A DNA stretch of 64,000 nt from Gracilimonas mengyeensis. Lineage in GTDB: Bacteria; Bacteroidota; Rhodothermia; Balneolales; Balneolaceae. Each line of letters opens with the position of its first letter. The first letter of the stretch is position 1. A program made the position numbers and the translations under genes. This document shows positions 8,716 to 18,111 of the stretch, piece after piece. The stretch lies in assembly GCF_900182705.1 (NCBI RefSeq), contig NZ_FXTP01000002.1:186001-250000 (forward strand), given 5' to 3'. A model generated the notes under the pieces. It was not told the DNA's origin. It did not search any database and worked only from the letters and a program-made list of their open reading frames with translations.

Positions 8716-9819
8716 ATGTGTTTATATAAAGGGTGCAAATGGCTGTGGGTGCCGGTTATTTTTTTGGTGATGATGAGCTGTGGAGAATCTCAACCCGAAG
8801 ATCCCTGGGCGGTACTTGAGCGGGTACCGGAAGTGGTGCCATCGCAAATCCGGGCTTTTAATCAGGCCGATACCGTGTTTTTCGAACACCTGGGGTACGA
8901 AAGTGTGGTGATGAAAAACGGGACTGTACTGATTGCCGATCGTGGGAGAAACAACCTGCTTTTTCTAAATGAAGAAGGTGGACTTGAAAAACTCATTCGT
9001 GAAGGACGTGGGCCGGGTGAGGTGTTGGACCCATTTGCTTTTGTTAAGGATAAAAAAGGGCAGGTTTATACCTACGATCAGCACAATGATAAAATTTTGG
9101 TATTGGATGGAAGGGGTGAAGTGGTTCGCGAAATTATTCCTGCAGCCTATAAAGAAAGCGGGATTATAAAAGTATTTCCCGTTCAGGATAGTTTGTATTG
9201 GGTAGAGATGATGTCTTATGCCTTTCTGAGTGATGAGAATAAAAAGAGCGAGAAATATTTGGTGCAATATGATCCCTTTGAGAATAGCTATGGGGAGATG
9301 AAAGTGCTCAGGAATCATCCCTATGCCAGATACATAGAAGATGGTGAAGTACGCGGAGCAACAAAAGTTGATTTTGGTTCCGGACATTTATTTTCCTGGC
9401 GCCCGGAAAAACAAACCCTGTTAACTTTTGATACCCGTACCAATATAATTGCCGAATTGGATGCCAACCTTGATACCTTGAAGGCGATACGTGTTGAACT
9501 TCCTCAAGAAGAGTTAAATAATACGGAGTTTGATTCTTTGCGTTCAGCTTACAGAAACGCTCAATGGAAAACGGTTGAGCCGTTATTACCCGATCTAAAA
9601 GCCAAAGCAGATTACATGCTATACCACAACGGAGAGATTTGGCTGGGCACCCATCTCAGCGGGAAACTAAAAACCTGGCTGGTGCTCAACATGCAGGGAG
9701 AGATCTTGAGAAAAGTAATGTTGCCCCGGGAAGCCTTACTTACCCATGTTTCCGACAACCATTTGGGACTTCGTCTGGATGATGTTACGTTTGCCTTCTA
9801 CAGTAATCCCAGTGAATAG
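8716..9819 (+). CDS. 6-bladed beta-propeller-type lipoprotein
   Basis: 367 residues with a lipoprotein signal (CKWLWVPVIFLVMMSC, Cys22). The mature part contains the motif REGRGPGEVLDPFAF and preceding blade-like strands (GTVLIADRGRNNLLFLNEEG), which are typical of the 6-bladed propeller proteins common in Bacteroidota relatives. No catalytic residues are recognised; such proteins are probably surface or periplasmic binding or scaffold proteins. It stands alone between hemN and the sdh operon, 371 bases from sdhC, so there is no operon context. Confidence 0.72.
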   Translation: MCLYKGCKWLWVPVIFLVMMSCGESQPEDPWAVLERVPEVVPSQIRAFNQADTVFFEHLGYESVVMKNGTVLIADRGRNNLLFLNEEGGLEKLIREGRGPGEVLDPFAFVKDKKGQVYTYDQHNDKILVLDGRGEVVREIIPAAYKESGIIKVFPVQDSLYWVEMMSYAFLSDENKKSEKYLVQYDPFENSYGEMKVLRNHPYARYIEDGEVRGATKVDFGSGHLFSWRPEKQTLLTFDTRTNIIAELDANLDTLKAIRVELPQEELNNTEFDSLRSAYRNAQWKTVEPLLPDLKAKADYMLYHNGEIWLGTHLSGKLKTWLVLNMQGEILRKVMLPREALLTHVSDNHLGLRLDDVTFAFYSNPSE

Positions 9820-10190
9820 TTAGTTGTGTTCCTAAAAACCAGTAGCTTCTAATCGCAGAATGGTGCAATTTAAGCACAAGTAAAACGCTTTTTCAGTGAT
9901 CAAAGCCATAGATTATCTGATGGGGCTCTTATTAGTAGTTGTTGCCCATAAGATTAGTAAATTACTTTATTGAAGGTCACAGGCGGAATAAATGCGGTAA
10001 ATTTTTTTTAGTATAAGTTCGTGTTCATATTTAGACTTATTCTGCCTTGCCATTCAAAAAGGAAAAAGCGATTTTCACGGCGCAGTGAAGCTATTCACAA
10101 AGCTTTCACAATTTTGTGTGAAGTTTGAACTCTAAGGATGTCAATCCTTATTCTGGTATCAAAATTTGAAATTATCTAAGACGTAAGTAC
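9820..10190. other. Intergenic region upstream of the sdh operon
   Basis: 371 bases without a supported gene. It must carry the sdhC promoter. A nested dyad lies at about 10094-10122, where TTCACA is repeated and followed by TGTGTGAA, so TTCACA-ATTT-TGTGTGAA could be an operator half-site pair. No riboswitch or RNA gene was recognised. Confidence 0.35.
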
Positions 10191-10889
10191 ATGCCTTCTC
10201 TTATCAAAGCACTGAATTCCCAGGTTGGCCGCAAAATTATGACTGGTATAACGGGTATCGGGTTGATGCTCTTTCTTATTGGTCACCTTGCCGGAAACTT
10301 TTCCATTTTTGGGGAAGCCGAAGCCTTTAATAAATACACTCACACGCTAGAGAGCTTAGGGCCTCTGTTATATCTTATCGAAGCCGGACTGGCTTTCTTC
10401 TTCCTGTATCATGCGATTTTGGGGATATCCATTTGGCGCCAGCGCAAAAAGGCGCGTCCCGAAGGCTATGATACGTACCGCACGAAAGGCGGTCCCAGCC
10501 ATCAAACACTGGCATCAAAAAGTATGATTTATACCGGAATCATTATTTTGGTATTCCTGGTGCTGCACATCTGGCATTTTAAGTTTGGGCCAAGCTACAC
10601 TACCATGGTGGATGGAACGGAAATGCGTGACCTTCGCAGATTGGTGATCGAAGAATTCACCAATCCCCTGGTGGCCTTTGGCTATATTGGCGTATTGGCA
10701 CTCGCAATTTTACACTTGGCTCACGGCGCCTGGAGTGCTTTTACTTCTCTTGGAATGAAACATGGAGAGACGTCTAAAAAAGTACAGTTTGGAGCCTATA
10801 TATTTGCCATCGTGCTGATGCTGGGCTTTATTTTTATTCCGCTTTACATCTTCCTTACCGGCGGAGAAGGCTCACTCATCGCTTACTAA
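10191..10889 (+). CDS. sdhC: Succinate dehydrogenase cytochrome b558 subunit
   Basis: 232 residues with five membrane helices (about 18-38, 62-84, 112-134, 163-184, 201-225). Conserved histidines lie in LIGHLAGNF, FLYHAILG, LVLHIWHF and LHLAHGAWSAF, the expected di-haem ligands of the fused b558-type anchor found in Bacteroidota and epsilonproteobacteria. It anchors SdhA/SdhB and exchanges electrons with menaquinone. It heads the operon sdhC-sdhA-sdhB with sdhA 39 bases downstream. The spacer contains AT-rich GATTTAAG repeats. Confidence 0.93.
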   Translation: MPSLIKALNSQVGRKIMTGITGIGLMLFLIGHLAGNFSIFGEAEAFNKYTHTLESLGPLLYLIEAGLAFFFLYHAILGISIWRQRKKARPEGYDTYRTKGGPSHQTLASKSMIYTGIIILVFLVLHIWHFKFGPSYTTMVDGTEMRDLRRLVIEEFTNPLVAFGYIGVLALAILHLAHGAWSAFTSLGMKHGETSKKVQFGAYIFAIVLMLGFIFIPLYIFLTGGEGSLIAY

Positions 10890-10928
10890 AAGAGATTCAA
10901 GATTTAAGTTTATAGATTTAAGATTATC

Positions 10929-12851
10929 ATGAAATTAGATTCAAAAGTACCCGGCGGACCGTTACAAGAAAAGTGGGACAAGCACATCAAAGACATCAAT
11001 TTGGTGGCTCCCAATAATAAGCGGAAATTTGAAATTATCGTTGTTGGAACCGGTCTTGCCGGTGGAGCAGCAGCAGCCAGTTTTGCAGAGCTCGGATACA
11101 ATGTGAGAAGCTTCTGTATTCAGGATTCGGCCCGTCGTGCGCATAGTATCGCAGCTCAGGGTGGAATCAATGCCGCGAAAAACTATCCCAATGACGGTGA
11201 CAGTATTTGGCGGCTTTTTTATGATACCATCAAAGGGGGCGATTATCGCTCTCGCGAGGCCAATGTATACCGCCTTGCCCAGGTCTCAAACGAAATTATT
11301 GACCAGGCTGTAGCACAGGGCGTTCCTTTTGCCCGTGAATACGGCGGAACCCTTGCTAACCGCTCTTTCGGTGGAGCTCAGGTATCCAGAACCTTTTATG
11401 CCCGCGGCCAAACCGGACAGCAGTTGTTGCTGGGGGCTTATCAAGCCATGATGCGCCAGGTGCATTCCGGCAAAATCAAATATCACCCCAGACACGAAAT
11501 GCTGGACGTGGTTGTGATTGATGGACAAGCACGCGGTATTATCACCCGCGACTTGGTTTCCGGAGAATTGTGCCGATGGGAAGCTGATGCCGTGGTATTA
11601 GCAACCGGCGGTTATGGTAACGTATTTTATCTCTCTACCAACGCCAAAAATTCAAACGTAACGGCGGCATGGAGAGCACACAAACGTGGTGCAGCTTTTG
11701 CCAATCCTTGTTATGTACAGGTTCACCCGACATGTATCCCCGTTTCCGGCGATTATCAGTCCAAATTGACGCTGATGTCGGAGAGTTTGAGGAATGATGG
11801 CCGCGTGTGGGTGCCTCGCAAAAAAGGTGATGATCGTCATCCAAACGACATCCCCGAAGACGAACGATATTATTATCTGGAAGAACGCTATCCAAGTTTT
11901 GGTAACCTGGTGCCGCGTGATGTGGCTTCCCGTAATGCCAAAATGGTTTGTGATGACGGACTGGGCGTAGGTGAAACCGGACTTGCTGTGTATCTCGATT
12001 TCCGGGATGCCATCAAGCGTGACGGCAAAGACACCATCTCAGCCAAGTATGGAAACCTCTTTGAGATGTATGAAAACATCACCGGAGAAAACCCATATGA
12101 GCGTCCGATGAGAATTTATCCTGCCGTGCACTATACTATGGGCGGCTTGTGGGTAGATTACAATCTCGAAACCACCATCCCGGGACTGTTTGCAGCAGGT
12201 GAAGCTAACTTCTCAGATCACGGAGCCAACCGGCTTGGTGCAAGTGCACTGATGCAGGGTCTTTCTGACGGCTATTTTGTTCTGCCATATACCATTGGTG
12301 ATTACTTGGCGAAACAGGAGCCCGGCAAGCGTTATGGAACCGATCATGAGGCTTTTGCTGAAGCAGAATCCGAAGCTCAGGCCCAAATTGACAAGTTATT
12401 GAACATTGATGGGGATCGAACCATTATCGATTTCCATCGTGAGCTTGGCAAGATTGTTTGGGATAAAATCGGTATTGCCCGTAATGCGGAGGGGCTGAAG
12501 CAAGCCATTCAGGAAATTCGCGCACTGCGTGAAGAATTCTGGCAGAATGTAAAAGTGCCCGGAGAAAAGAATAATTACAACAAGTATTTAGAGTTTGCTG
12601 CCCGCGTGGCCGATTTCTTTGAATTGGCTGAATTGATGGCGGAAGATGCGCTGGATCGTGAAGAATCGGCCGGCTGTCACCTTCGTGAAGAGTATCAAAC
12701 CGAAGAAGGAGAAGCTCTTAGAAACGACGAGGACTACTCTTATGTAGCCGCTTGGGAATACAAAGGTCTGAACGGTAAGTTGGAAGAAGAGCTTCATAAG
12801 GAAGATCTGGAATTTGAATTTGTAGAGTTGAAACAGCGTAGTTATAAATAA
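10929..12851 (+). CDS. sdhA: Succinate dehydrogenase flavoprotein subunit
   Basis: 640 residues. FAD-binding motif [19 protein letters not shown] lies at about 38-56 and the covalent-FAD region reads [14 protein letters not shown]. Substrate-site elements include VQVHPTCIP and the C-terminal [13 protein letters not shown]. It oxidises succinate to fumarate on the cytoplasmic face and passes electrons to SdhB. Length and motifs match the long Bacteroidota-type SdhA. It sits between sdhC and sdhB; the 231-base gap before sdhB is longer than usual within this operon. Confidence 0.97.
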   Translation: MKLDSKVPGGPLQEKWDKHIKDINLVAPNNKRKFEIIVVGTGLAGGAAAASFAELGYNVRSFCIQDSARRAHSIAAQGGINAAKNYPNDGDSIWRLFYDTIKGGDYRSREANVYRLAQVSNEIIDQAVAQGVPFAREYGGTLANRSFGGAQVSRTFYARGQTGQQLLLGAYQAMMRQVHSGKIKYHPRHEMLDVVVIDGQARGIITRDLVSGELCRWEADAVVLATGGYGNVFYLSTNAKNSNVTAAWRAHKRGAAFANPCYVQVHPTCIPVSGDYQSKLTLMSESLRNDGRVWVPRKKGDDRHPNDIPEDERYYYLEERYPSFGNLVPRDVASRNAKMVCDDGLGVGETGLAVYLDFRDAIKRDGKDTISAKYGNLFEMYENITGENPYERPMRIYPAVHYTMGGLWVDYNLETTIPGLFAAGEANFSDHGANRLGASALMQGLSDGYFVLPYTIGDYLAKQEPGKRYGTDHEAFAEAESEAQAQIDKLLNIDGDRTIIDFHRELGKIVWDKIGIARNAEGLKQAIQEIRALREEFWQNVKVPGEKNNYNKYLEFAARVADFFELAELMAEDALDREESAGCHLREEYQTEEGEALRNDEDYSYVAAWEYKGLNGKLEEELHKEDLEFEFVELKQRSYK

Positions 12852-12870
12852 TGTAACCCAGAATTGATGT

Positions 12871-12893
12871 GCTCCGCCATTTGCGTGCGGGGC
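12871..12893 (+). other. Hairpin in the sdhA-sdhB spacer
   Basis: GCTCCGC and GCGGGGC (one T-G pair) flank a nine-base loop just after the sdhA stop. No T-run follows, so it is more likely an mRNA-stabilising or processing hairpin than a terminator. The remaining spacer to sdhB shows nothing else recognisable. Confidence 0.3.
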
Positions 12894-13082
12894 ATGGGTG
12901 TTAGTTATCCCGATAAATCTCGTTCCACACGCTTTGCGTTGGTCGAAAATTAAAGGCCACTAAATTCCCAAAGCACAAAATTTAAAGTTTAACCGGAAGA
13001 GCAATAACATGATGCAAGGTATAATTTCTGACAAGTTATACACTTCGTGTTTTAGAGCTTTCGTGGCAAAAATTATTGTATT

Positions 13083-13841
13083 ATGAGCAAAGAAATGACC
13101 ATTCATCTAAAATACTGGAAACAGAACGGCCCTAATGCGAAGGGATATTTCGAGGAGTATACGCTCGATAGTGTCAATGAGCATATGTCGTTTCTGGAAA
13201 TGCTGGACGTGCTCAACGAAGAGCTGATGCTGGCAGGTAAAGAACCGGTAGAATTTGATTACGATTGCCGCGAAGGTATTTGTGGTTCGTGTAACCTGGT
13301 GATTAACGGTCAGGCCCATGGACCTAAGGAACGCGTTGCTGCCTGCCAGTTGCACATGCGTAATTACAGCGACGGTGACCACATTACCATTGAGCCGCCC
13401 AGAGCTGCAGCATTCCCGGTTATTAAGGATCTGGTAGTAGACCGTAATGCCTTTGACCGCATTATTGAAGCCGGCGGATATGTATCCGTGAAAACCGGTT
13501 CGGCTCCCGAGGCCAATGCCATCCCAATTGAAAAAGAAGATGCAGACACAGCTTTTGATTACGCTACCTGTATTGGTTGCGGAGCCTGTGTGGCCGCTTG
13601 CCCCAATGCCTCAGCATCTCTGTTTACCGGCGCCAAGATTGCCCACCTTAATAAACTGCCACAAGGCGAAGTGGAACGCAAGAACCGCGTGGTAGCCATG
13701 GTAGATCAAATGAAGGAAGAAGGCTTTGGAGACTGCTCGAATTACGCAGAATGTGAAGCGGTTTGCCCGGTAGGTATTTCCATTTCAGCGATTGCCGAAA
13801 TGCGCAGAGATTATATGAAGGCGGTTATGAGCGGCGACTGA
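13083..13841 (+). CDS. sdhB: Succinate dehydrogenase iron-sulfur subunit
   Basis: 252 residues. The N-terminal ferredoxin domain carries the [2Fe-2S] ligands in [14 protein letters not shown] and a further Cys in VAACQLH. The C-terminal domain has the two-cluster motifs [13 protein letters not shown] and [15 protein letters not shown]. It relays electrons from SdhA flavin to the SdhC haem/quinone site. The ATG at 13083 ([14 protein letters not shown]) fits the family N-terminus. It is the last gene of the operon and is followed by a strong terminator. Confidence 0.96.
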   Translation: MSKEMTIHLKYWKQNGPNAKGYFEEYTLDSVNEHMSFLEMLDVLNEELMLAGKEPVEFDYDCREGICGSCNLVINGQAHGPKERVAACQLHMRNYSDGDHITIEPPRAAAFPVIKDLVVDRNAFDRIIEAGGYVSVKTGSAPEANAIPIEKEDADTAFDYATCIGCGACVAACPNASASLFTGAKIAHLNKLPQGEVERKNRVVAMVDQMKEEGFGDCSNYAECEAVCPVGISISAIAEMRRDYMKAVMSGD

Positions 13842-13877
13842 TAACAGAATCTATTTTTCCGAAAAGATTAAAAGGGC

Positions 13878-13902
13878 GGGCAGTTTTGTCTGCCCTTTTT
13901 TA
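13878..13902 (+). terminator. Rho-independent terminator of the sdh operon
   Basis: A six-pair stem GGGCAG / CTGCCC with a six-base loop is followed by a T-run, 36 bases after the sdhB stop. Confidence 0.9.
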
Positions 13903-13980
13903 TTGGATAGTGAACAAGGAATATAGAACTTCGAAGTACTCTGCCTTTCTTAAGTTCTGGCTATTTTCGTTTTCCACCTC

Positions 13981-14221
13981 TCGGTCCGACGGCTCCAAGC
14001 CGTCTGACCGATGGTTTAATTCATAGATATATTCTAAAGAGGCTACAATCTGCATATTCCATCATTCCGCTCAGCTACAAGTGGTAAAATGTTTTAATCT
14101 ATGAGAGCGGGGTGATGGAGAGGTCGCGTTCGAGCAAATGGACTTTAGCAATCGATTGGACGGTCCCGGGAATTCGGGACAGGATTACAGGTACGGATGG
14201 GAATGTTAGCCGTCAGATCGA
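13981..14221. mobile_element. MITE-like element, copy 1 (terminal inverted repeats, no ORF)
   Basis: 241 bases bounded by imperfect 14-base terminal inverted repeats: TCGGTCCGACGGCT at the left end and AGCCGTCAGATCGA at the right. The left end folds further (GACGGCT-CCA-AGCCGTC) and the centre has GTCCCG-GGAATT-CGGGAC. Compared with copy 2 (14992-15123) it has about 110 extra bases between the left arm and the ATCGATTGG block. It encodes no protein. The two copies lie on either side of the RelE-like toxin-antitoxin pair. Confidence 0.72.
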
Positions 14222-14335
14222 GGCAGGGGTGGTTTCAAAAATATTTCCATCCTTTAAAAAGTTTAGAACCTGAATTTGTGGGATATCCCACGAAGTTATA
14301 TATTTTAAGCACTCCAATAAAAAACCTATTGTTAT

Positions 14336-14593
14336 TTGTCCACGATAAATAAATACGAAGCTAAACTCGATTCCAAGAAACGTGTAACCATTCGCGGAGC
14401 ACGAACGGACTATTATCATGTAACTGAGCATGAAGATGGCACCGTTGTATTAAGTCCGCGGATTTTAGTGCATCCTGATGAGATTTCTCAGCGATCATAT
14501 AAAATGATTGAGAACGCAATTGAGAACCTGAACGACGGAAATGTTTCTGAACCGGTAGATATGGAGGAATTGAAAGAGCTTCTTAAAGAATAA
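14336..14593 (+). CDS. Putative antitoxin of a RelE/ParE-like module
   Basis: 85 residues from a TTG at 14336 (MSTINKYEAKLDSKKRVTIRG); no ATG lies close upstream in frame and the next Met is deep in the protein, so a non-ATG start is likely. The N-terminus KYEAKLDSKKRVTI looks like the swapped-hairpin AbrB/SpoVT DNA-binding strand. The acidic C-terminal helix (DMEELKELLKE) would bind the toxin. Three bases separate its stop from the toxin ATG. Function is inferred from size, order and pairing. Confidence 0.6.
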   Translation: MSTINKYEAKLDSKKRVTIRGARTDYYHVTEHEDGTVVLSPRILVHPDEISQRSYKMIENAIENLNDGNVSEPVDMEELKELLKE

Positions 14594-14596
14594 ATT

Positions 14597-14968
14597 ATGT
14601 TCACTATCCGATTTGGAGTACCAGAAATGGAAAGTTTCTGGAATGATCTAAAGGAAAAGAAGACAAGTGGTAAAATATCAAAAGGCGAGAATTTGCTCTT
14701 CAAACAGCTTGCCAAAACTATCAAATTTCTTGCCGCTGATCCCAAGCATCCGGGATTAAATTCTCATGAAATTTCTCCTTTAAGCAGAAAGTTTGGTCGA
14801 AAAGTCTTTCAATCCTATCTGGAAAACAATACCCCTGGAGCGGGAAGAATCTTTTGGGTGTATGGCCCTGAAAGGAAAGAGATAACAATTGTTGGAATAG
14901 AACCTCATCCGGAGGATAACAAAAGAGGCGCTTACCAAAGAATAAAACTCTCAGACTTACCAGATTAA
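14597..14968 (+). CDS. RelE/ParE-superfamily-like toxin
   Basis: 123 residues, basic and strand-rich toward the C-terminus (GAGRIFWVYGPERKEITIVGIEPHPE), a layout seen in RelE/YafO/HigB-like mRNA interferases. The end KRGAYQRIKLSDLP is conserved in related modules as I recall them. It is encoded directly after its antitoxin with three bases between. Whether it is an interferase or a gyrase-type toxin cannot be decided by reading. The module sits inside a pair of MITE-like repeats and may have arrived with them. Confidence 0.6.
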   Translation: MFTIRFGVPEMESFWNDLKEKKTSGKISKGENLLFKQLAKTIKFLAADPKHPGLNSHEISPLSRKFGRKVFQSYLENNTPGAGRIFWVYGPERKEITIVGIEPHPEDNKRGAYQRIKLSDLPD

Positions 14969-14991
14969 AGGGGTTTGAGGTCTTCCACCTC

Positions 14992-15123
14992 TCGGTCTGA
15001 CGGCTCCAGCCCGTCTGACCGATGGTTTAATTAAGGCAACTAGTGCTTTGCAATCGATCGGGCGGTCCCGAGAATTCGGGACAGGATTGTAGGTACGGAT
15101 AGGAACGTCAGCCGTCAGATCGG
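14992..15123. mobile_element. MITE-like element, copy 2
   Basis: 132 bases with the same 14-base inverted ends as copy 1: TCGGTCTGACGGCT at 14992-15005 and AGCCGTCAGATCGG at 15110-15123. The inner block ATCGATCGGGCGGTCCC, the central GTCCCG...CGGGAC dyad and AGGTACGGAT are shared with copy 1. It is in the same orientation as copy 1, so the pair forms direct repeats around the toxin-antitoxin genes. It has no coding capacity. Confidence 0.72.
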
Positions 15124-15202
15124 GTACGAGATCGTTTTACCATATCTTGGCCTCACTATTCTAAGTGCGCCCCGATAATTGAATCAAGACAACTTAAATA
15201 AA

Positions 15203-15233
15203 CCTTAGCGCTCTTTGCGTCTTCGCGGTTAAT
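15203..15233 (-). repeat. CTTTGCGTCTTCGCGG-type intergenic word repeat
   Basis: CCTTAGCGCTCTTTGCGTC followed by TTCGCGGTTAA lies just 3' of purU. This phrase type recurs, with variants, in intergenic DNA of many unrelated bacterial genomes (from memory). Function unknown. Confidence 0.5.
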
Positions 15234-15250
15234 AAGATGGTGCTTTAGCC

Positions 15251-16093
15251 TCAATCCAAAATCACCGTCTTATTCCCATAGATAAACACCTTGTCATCCA
15301 GCACCAGCTTGGCGGCCTCGGCCATTACTTTGCTTTCAATTTCACGGCCGGCCTGGGCCATTTGGTCGGCATCATAGCGATGATCCACAGGCGTAGTGCT
15401 TTGATAGATGATGGGGCCTTCGTCGAGATCATCCGTAACATAGTGCGCCGTGGCTCCGATAATTTTCACCCCGCGCTCAAAAGCCTGATGATAGGGGCGG
15501 GCTCCGATAAAGGCCGGCAGAAATGAATGGTGAATATTTATCAGCTTGTGGGCATACTGCTCTACAAAATCCGGAGAAAGAATGCGCATGTACTTAGCCA
15601 GAAAAATATAGTCCGGATCGTAGTTTTCAAGCACCTCCAGCACTTCCTGCTCGTGTTCTTTGCGAGTTTTGTCCTGATGAGGTACAAGATGAAACGGAAT
15701 ATCAAAACGCTCTACAAAGGGACGCAAGGTGTCATGGTTGCTTACGACAGCCTGAATGTTAGCCCGGTTCTCATCAAACTCATTCCGTATTAACAAATCG
15801 CCAAGCACGTGATGCTCTTTGGTAGCCATCACTACAATATTCTTATTTCGTGGGCTGGTCAGGCGGATGTTCGAATTGGCGGGAAGTTTCTTTTTCAGCT
15901 CATCCACCAACCGGGATTGATCAAAATCTCCTTCTACTACCGTGCGCATAAAAAAGTGCTTGCTCTCGTGTTCCACAAATTCACGGTTCAGCACAATATT
16001 GAGGTCAAACTGGTAAATCACGTCCGTGATTTTATGTACCAGTCCTTTAGCGTCCTCGCAAGCTATCAGCAAGGTGTTTTGGTTGGAAGTCAT
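15251..16093 (-). CDS. purU: Formyltetrahydrofolate deformylase
   Basis: 280 residues. The N-terminal ACT domain (about 6-85, NTLLIACEDAKGLVHKIT) precedes a formyltransferase-fold catalytic domain. Hallmarks of the latter are INIHHSFLPAFIGARPY with the catalytic His and GATAHYVTDDLDEGPII with the catalytic Asp. PurU hydrolyses 10-formyl-THF to formate and THF; formate can feed PurT-type purine synthesis. The ACT domain separates it from PurN. The start overlaps the upstream aminotransferase stop by four bases (ATGA), so the two genes are coupled. Confidence 0.93.
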   Translation of the reverse strand: MTSNQNTLLIACEDAKGLVHKITDVIYQFDLNIVLNREFVEHESKHFFMRTVVEGDFDQSRLVDELKKKLPANSNIRLTSPRNKNIVVMATKEHHVLGDLLIRNEFDENRANIQAVVSNHDTLRPFVERFDIPFHLVPHQDKTRKEHEQEVLEVLENYDPDYIFLAKYMRILSPDFVEQYAHKLINIHHSFLPAFIGARPYHQAFERGVKIIGATAHYVTDDLDEGPIIYQSTTPVDHRYDADQMAQAGREIESKVMAEAAKLVLDDKVFIYGNKTVILD

Positions 16094-17235
16094 GATAATA
16101 AAGCGTCTGTGAGTTGAGTGAGATCTTCGGCGGTGTTATACACATTGGGAGAAACCCGGATGGAATCACCGCGGAAAGAAACTACTATATTTTTTTCACT
16201 GAAAGCAGCCTTAATTTTATCCATGTTATGGTTTTGCCCGAGCCGTATCCCAAACAGGTGAGAGCCCCGGTAGGCAGGTTCTTCCACTTGATAGCCTTTT
16301 TCCTGAAGTCGCTTAATGGGTTCTTCTGTCAGTAGTCTGCAATATTGCTGGATGTTCTCCACGCCCCAGTCATTCAGCTGATTGAGTGCGGTCAGCATCA
16401 TGGGAACGAGGATGAAATTGCTGTGTTCGCCCACTTCATACCGCAGGGCTCCGGGTTGATAGGCATCGTTGTAATTTACCAGGCCGGCGAAATTTTCACT
16501 TTCATAGCGGTTGATCCAGTTTTCTTCTACCGGTTTACCCTCATCTAAAGCAGGTCCGTAATACGCCAGACCAATGCTATATGGCCCCATCAGCCATTTG
16601 TAGCCTGCGCAAATTAAGGCATCCGGTTGTATTTCCTGCACATCAAAGGGCAATGCTCCTACCGATTGCGTTCCGTCAATGGCTAGCCACGCATCAATTT
16701 CAAGCGTCCGTTTCCGAATGGCTTTCAAGTCAAACAGAGTCCCATCGGCCCAGTGTACATTGGCTACGGCTACCAGTTTCGTTTTTGGGGTGATGGCTTC
16801 CAGGATGCGTTCATTCCAAACCTTACCCCGGTTTTCTGTGGTTTCAGGCGGGGTGATGGTGATAATTTCAGTGCCAGATTCTTCAGCCGCACGCATCCAC
16901 GGGTACACATTACTGGGAAATTGCTCGCCAACCAGAACAATGGTATCACCCCGAGAAAGAGAAAGATTGTGGGCAACATTGGCCATGCCGTATGAAACAG
17001 ATGGAATAGTGACAATACGGTTGGACTCTTTAGCATTTATGAGCTTGGCAAAGGCTTCACGAAGTTTTTCGGTTTCACCAAAGAAATCATCGGAGGTAAC
17101 TTGCTGAGGGTTTTGTTTACGCTGTATGCCTTCTATACCGGCTTCTTCCACTACTTTTAACTGTGGCGACATAAAGGCACAATTCAGGTAGGTTACGGAG
17201 TCATCGAGTGAAAACTTTGATTGTTGACAATTCAT
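16090..17235 (-). CDS. Class V PLP-dependent aminotransferase-like protein
   Basis: 381 residues of the cysteine desulfurase/kynureninase fold. The PLP lysine lies in ICAGYKWLMGPYSIGL and the preceding Asp in WLAIDGTQSVGALPFDV pairs with the PLP ring nitrogen. No conserved active-site cysteine loop of IscS/SufS type is evident in the C-terminal part, so it is probably not a housekeeping desulfurase. Substrate unknown. It is the first gene of a two-gene unit with purU (ATGA overlap). Confidence 0.78.
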   Translation of the reverse strand: MNCQQSKFSLDDSVTYLNCAFMSPQLKVVEEAGIEGIQRKQNPQQVTSDDFFGETEKLREAFAKLINAKESNRIVTIPSVSYGMANVAHNLSLSRGDTIVLVGEQFPSNVYPWMRAAEESGTEIITITPPETTENRGKVWNERILEAITPKTKLVAVANVHWADGTLFDLKAIRKRTLEIDAWLAIDGTQSVGALPFDVQEIQPDALICAGYKWLMGPYSIGLAYYGPALDEGKPVEENWINRYESENFAGLVNYNDAYQPGALRYEVGEHSNFILVPMMLTALNQLNDWGVENIQQYCRLLTEEPIKRLQEKGYQVEEPAYRGSHLFGIRLGQNHNMDKIKAAFSEKNIVVSFRGDSIRVSPNVYNTAEDLTQLTDALLS

Positions 17236-17346
17236 AAACTAAACTTTTAAAATTGATAGATTTAAAACTGTGCATTTTCGAAAATCAATACAATTAAAAA
17301 TTCTACATGTTGTACAATAATTGAAGGTTCATTTGATTATAAGTCT

Positions 17347-18111
17347 ATGAAGATCTCATCTAACATATTGATTTTTCTTTCTGTAATAATAATTGTGCAA
17401 CAGCCGGTAAAAGCACAGTTTTATGTAAACTTAGATGCGGGTTTAGTAAAACAAAATATTGAGCTTAATAACTTTGGGGATAATTATTATCAACAGACTA
17501 CGCCAAGTTTAATAAATGTTGGAGTGTTTGTTAAAACTGATAATTACCGGTGGAATGTCGACTTTACTAGCCAAAGTAGCAGGCTAGAACCGATGATTGA
17601 GGAAATAGATTATTATGATACGCATTTTGTAGATGTGAGCCGTCATGAGCTGGGAGTTGAGCACTTGAGAAAGGTTGAAGAACCGTCAAAAGGGCTTGAT
17701 ATATTTTTGGGTCTAGGCTATAAGGCGCAATTATCTGACTACAGCAAAAGGATAGAATCCAAGTTTATTGAGCGTACGACTGATTTTAAAGAATCAGTGG
17801 TTTTTGATCTTTCAATTTTAGGAGCTTTAGAATATTCAGTTGAGGAGAAACTTATACATGCCAAGGTGGGGATGGGCGTCTTAAGTTACAGGTTTACTAA
17901 AGAAGAAAACTGGTATAGGGATAAAAATTTCATTGGAATAGGTCCCGCTCTCATGCTAGAACTGGAAAGTAAAATATATGTACGGATACCGGTAGCACCT
18001 GGAATCTTCTTAAAACCTGAGTACTCGTTAAAGTATTATAGATACGAGAGGTACTCAGAAATGAAGGCTCTGCAACAGTATTTTCTTTTGGGAGGGGTTA
18101 TCCAACTATGA
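17347..18111 (+). CDS. Predicted outer-membrane beta-barrel protein
   Basis: 254 residues with a signal peptide (ISSNILIFLSVIIIVQQPVKA-QF). The mature part alternates polar and aromatic strands (WNVDFTSQSSRL, IFLGLGYKAQLSDY, KYYRYERYSEM) and ends QQYFLLGGVIQL, consistent with an 8-10 stranded barrel. No family is recognised. Its stop overlaps the next start by four bases (ATGA), so it is probably co-translated with the S41-like lipoprotein. The pair is AT-richer than its neighbours. Confidence 0.62.
   Translation: MKISSNILIFLSVIIIVQQPVKAQFYVNLDAGLVKQNIELNNFGDNYYQQTTPSLINVGVFVKTDNYRWNVDFTSQSSRLEPMIEEIDYYDTHFVDVSRHELGVEHLRKVEEPSKGLDIFLGLGYKAQLSDYSKRIESKFIERTTDFKESVVFDLSILGALEYSVEEKLIHAKVGMGVLSYRFTKEENWYRDKNFIGIGPALMLELESKIYVRIPVAPGIFLKPEYSLKYYRYERYSEMKALQQYFLLGGVIQL

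Noticed and set aside
13842-14335. Protein-coding gene in the sdhB to antitoxin gap
   Set aside because: Frames here are short and cross the terminator and the MITE-like element; no ribosome site or family resemblance.
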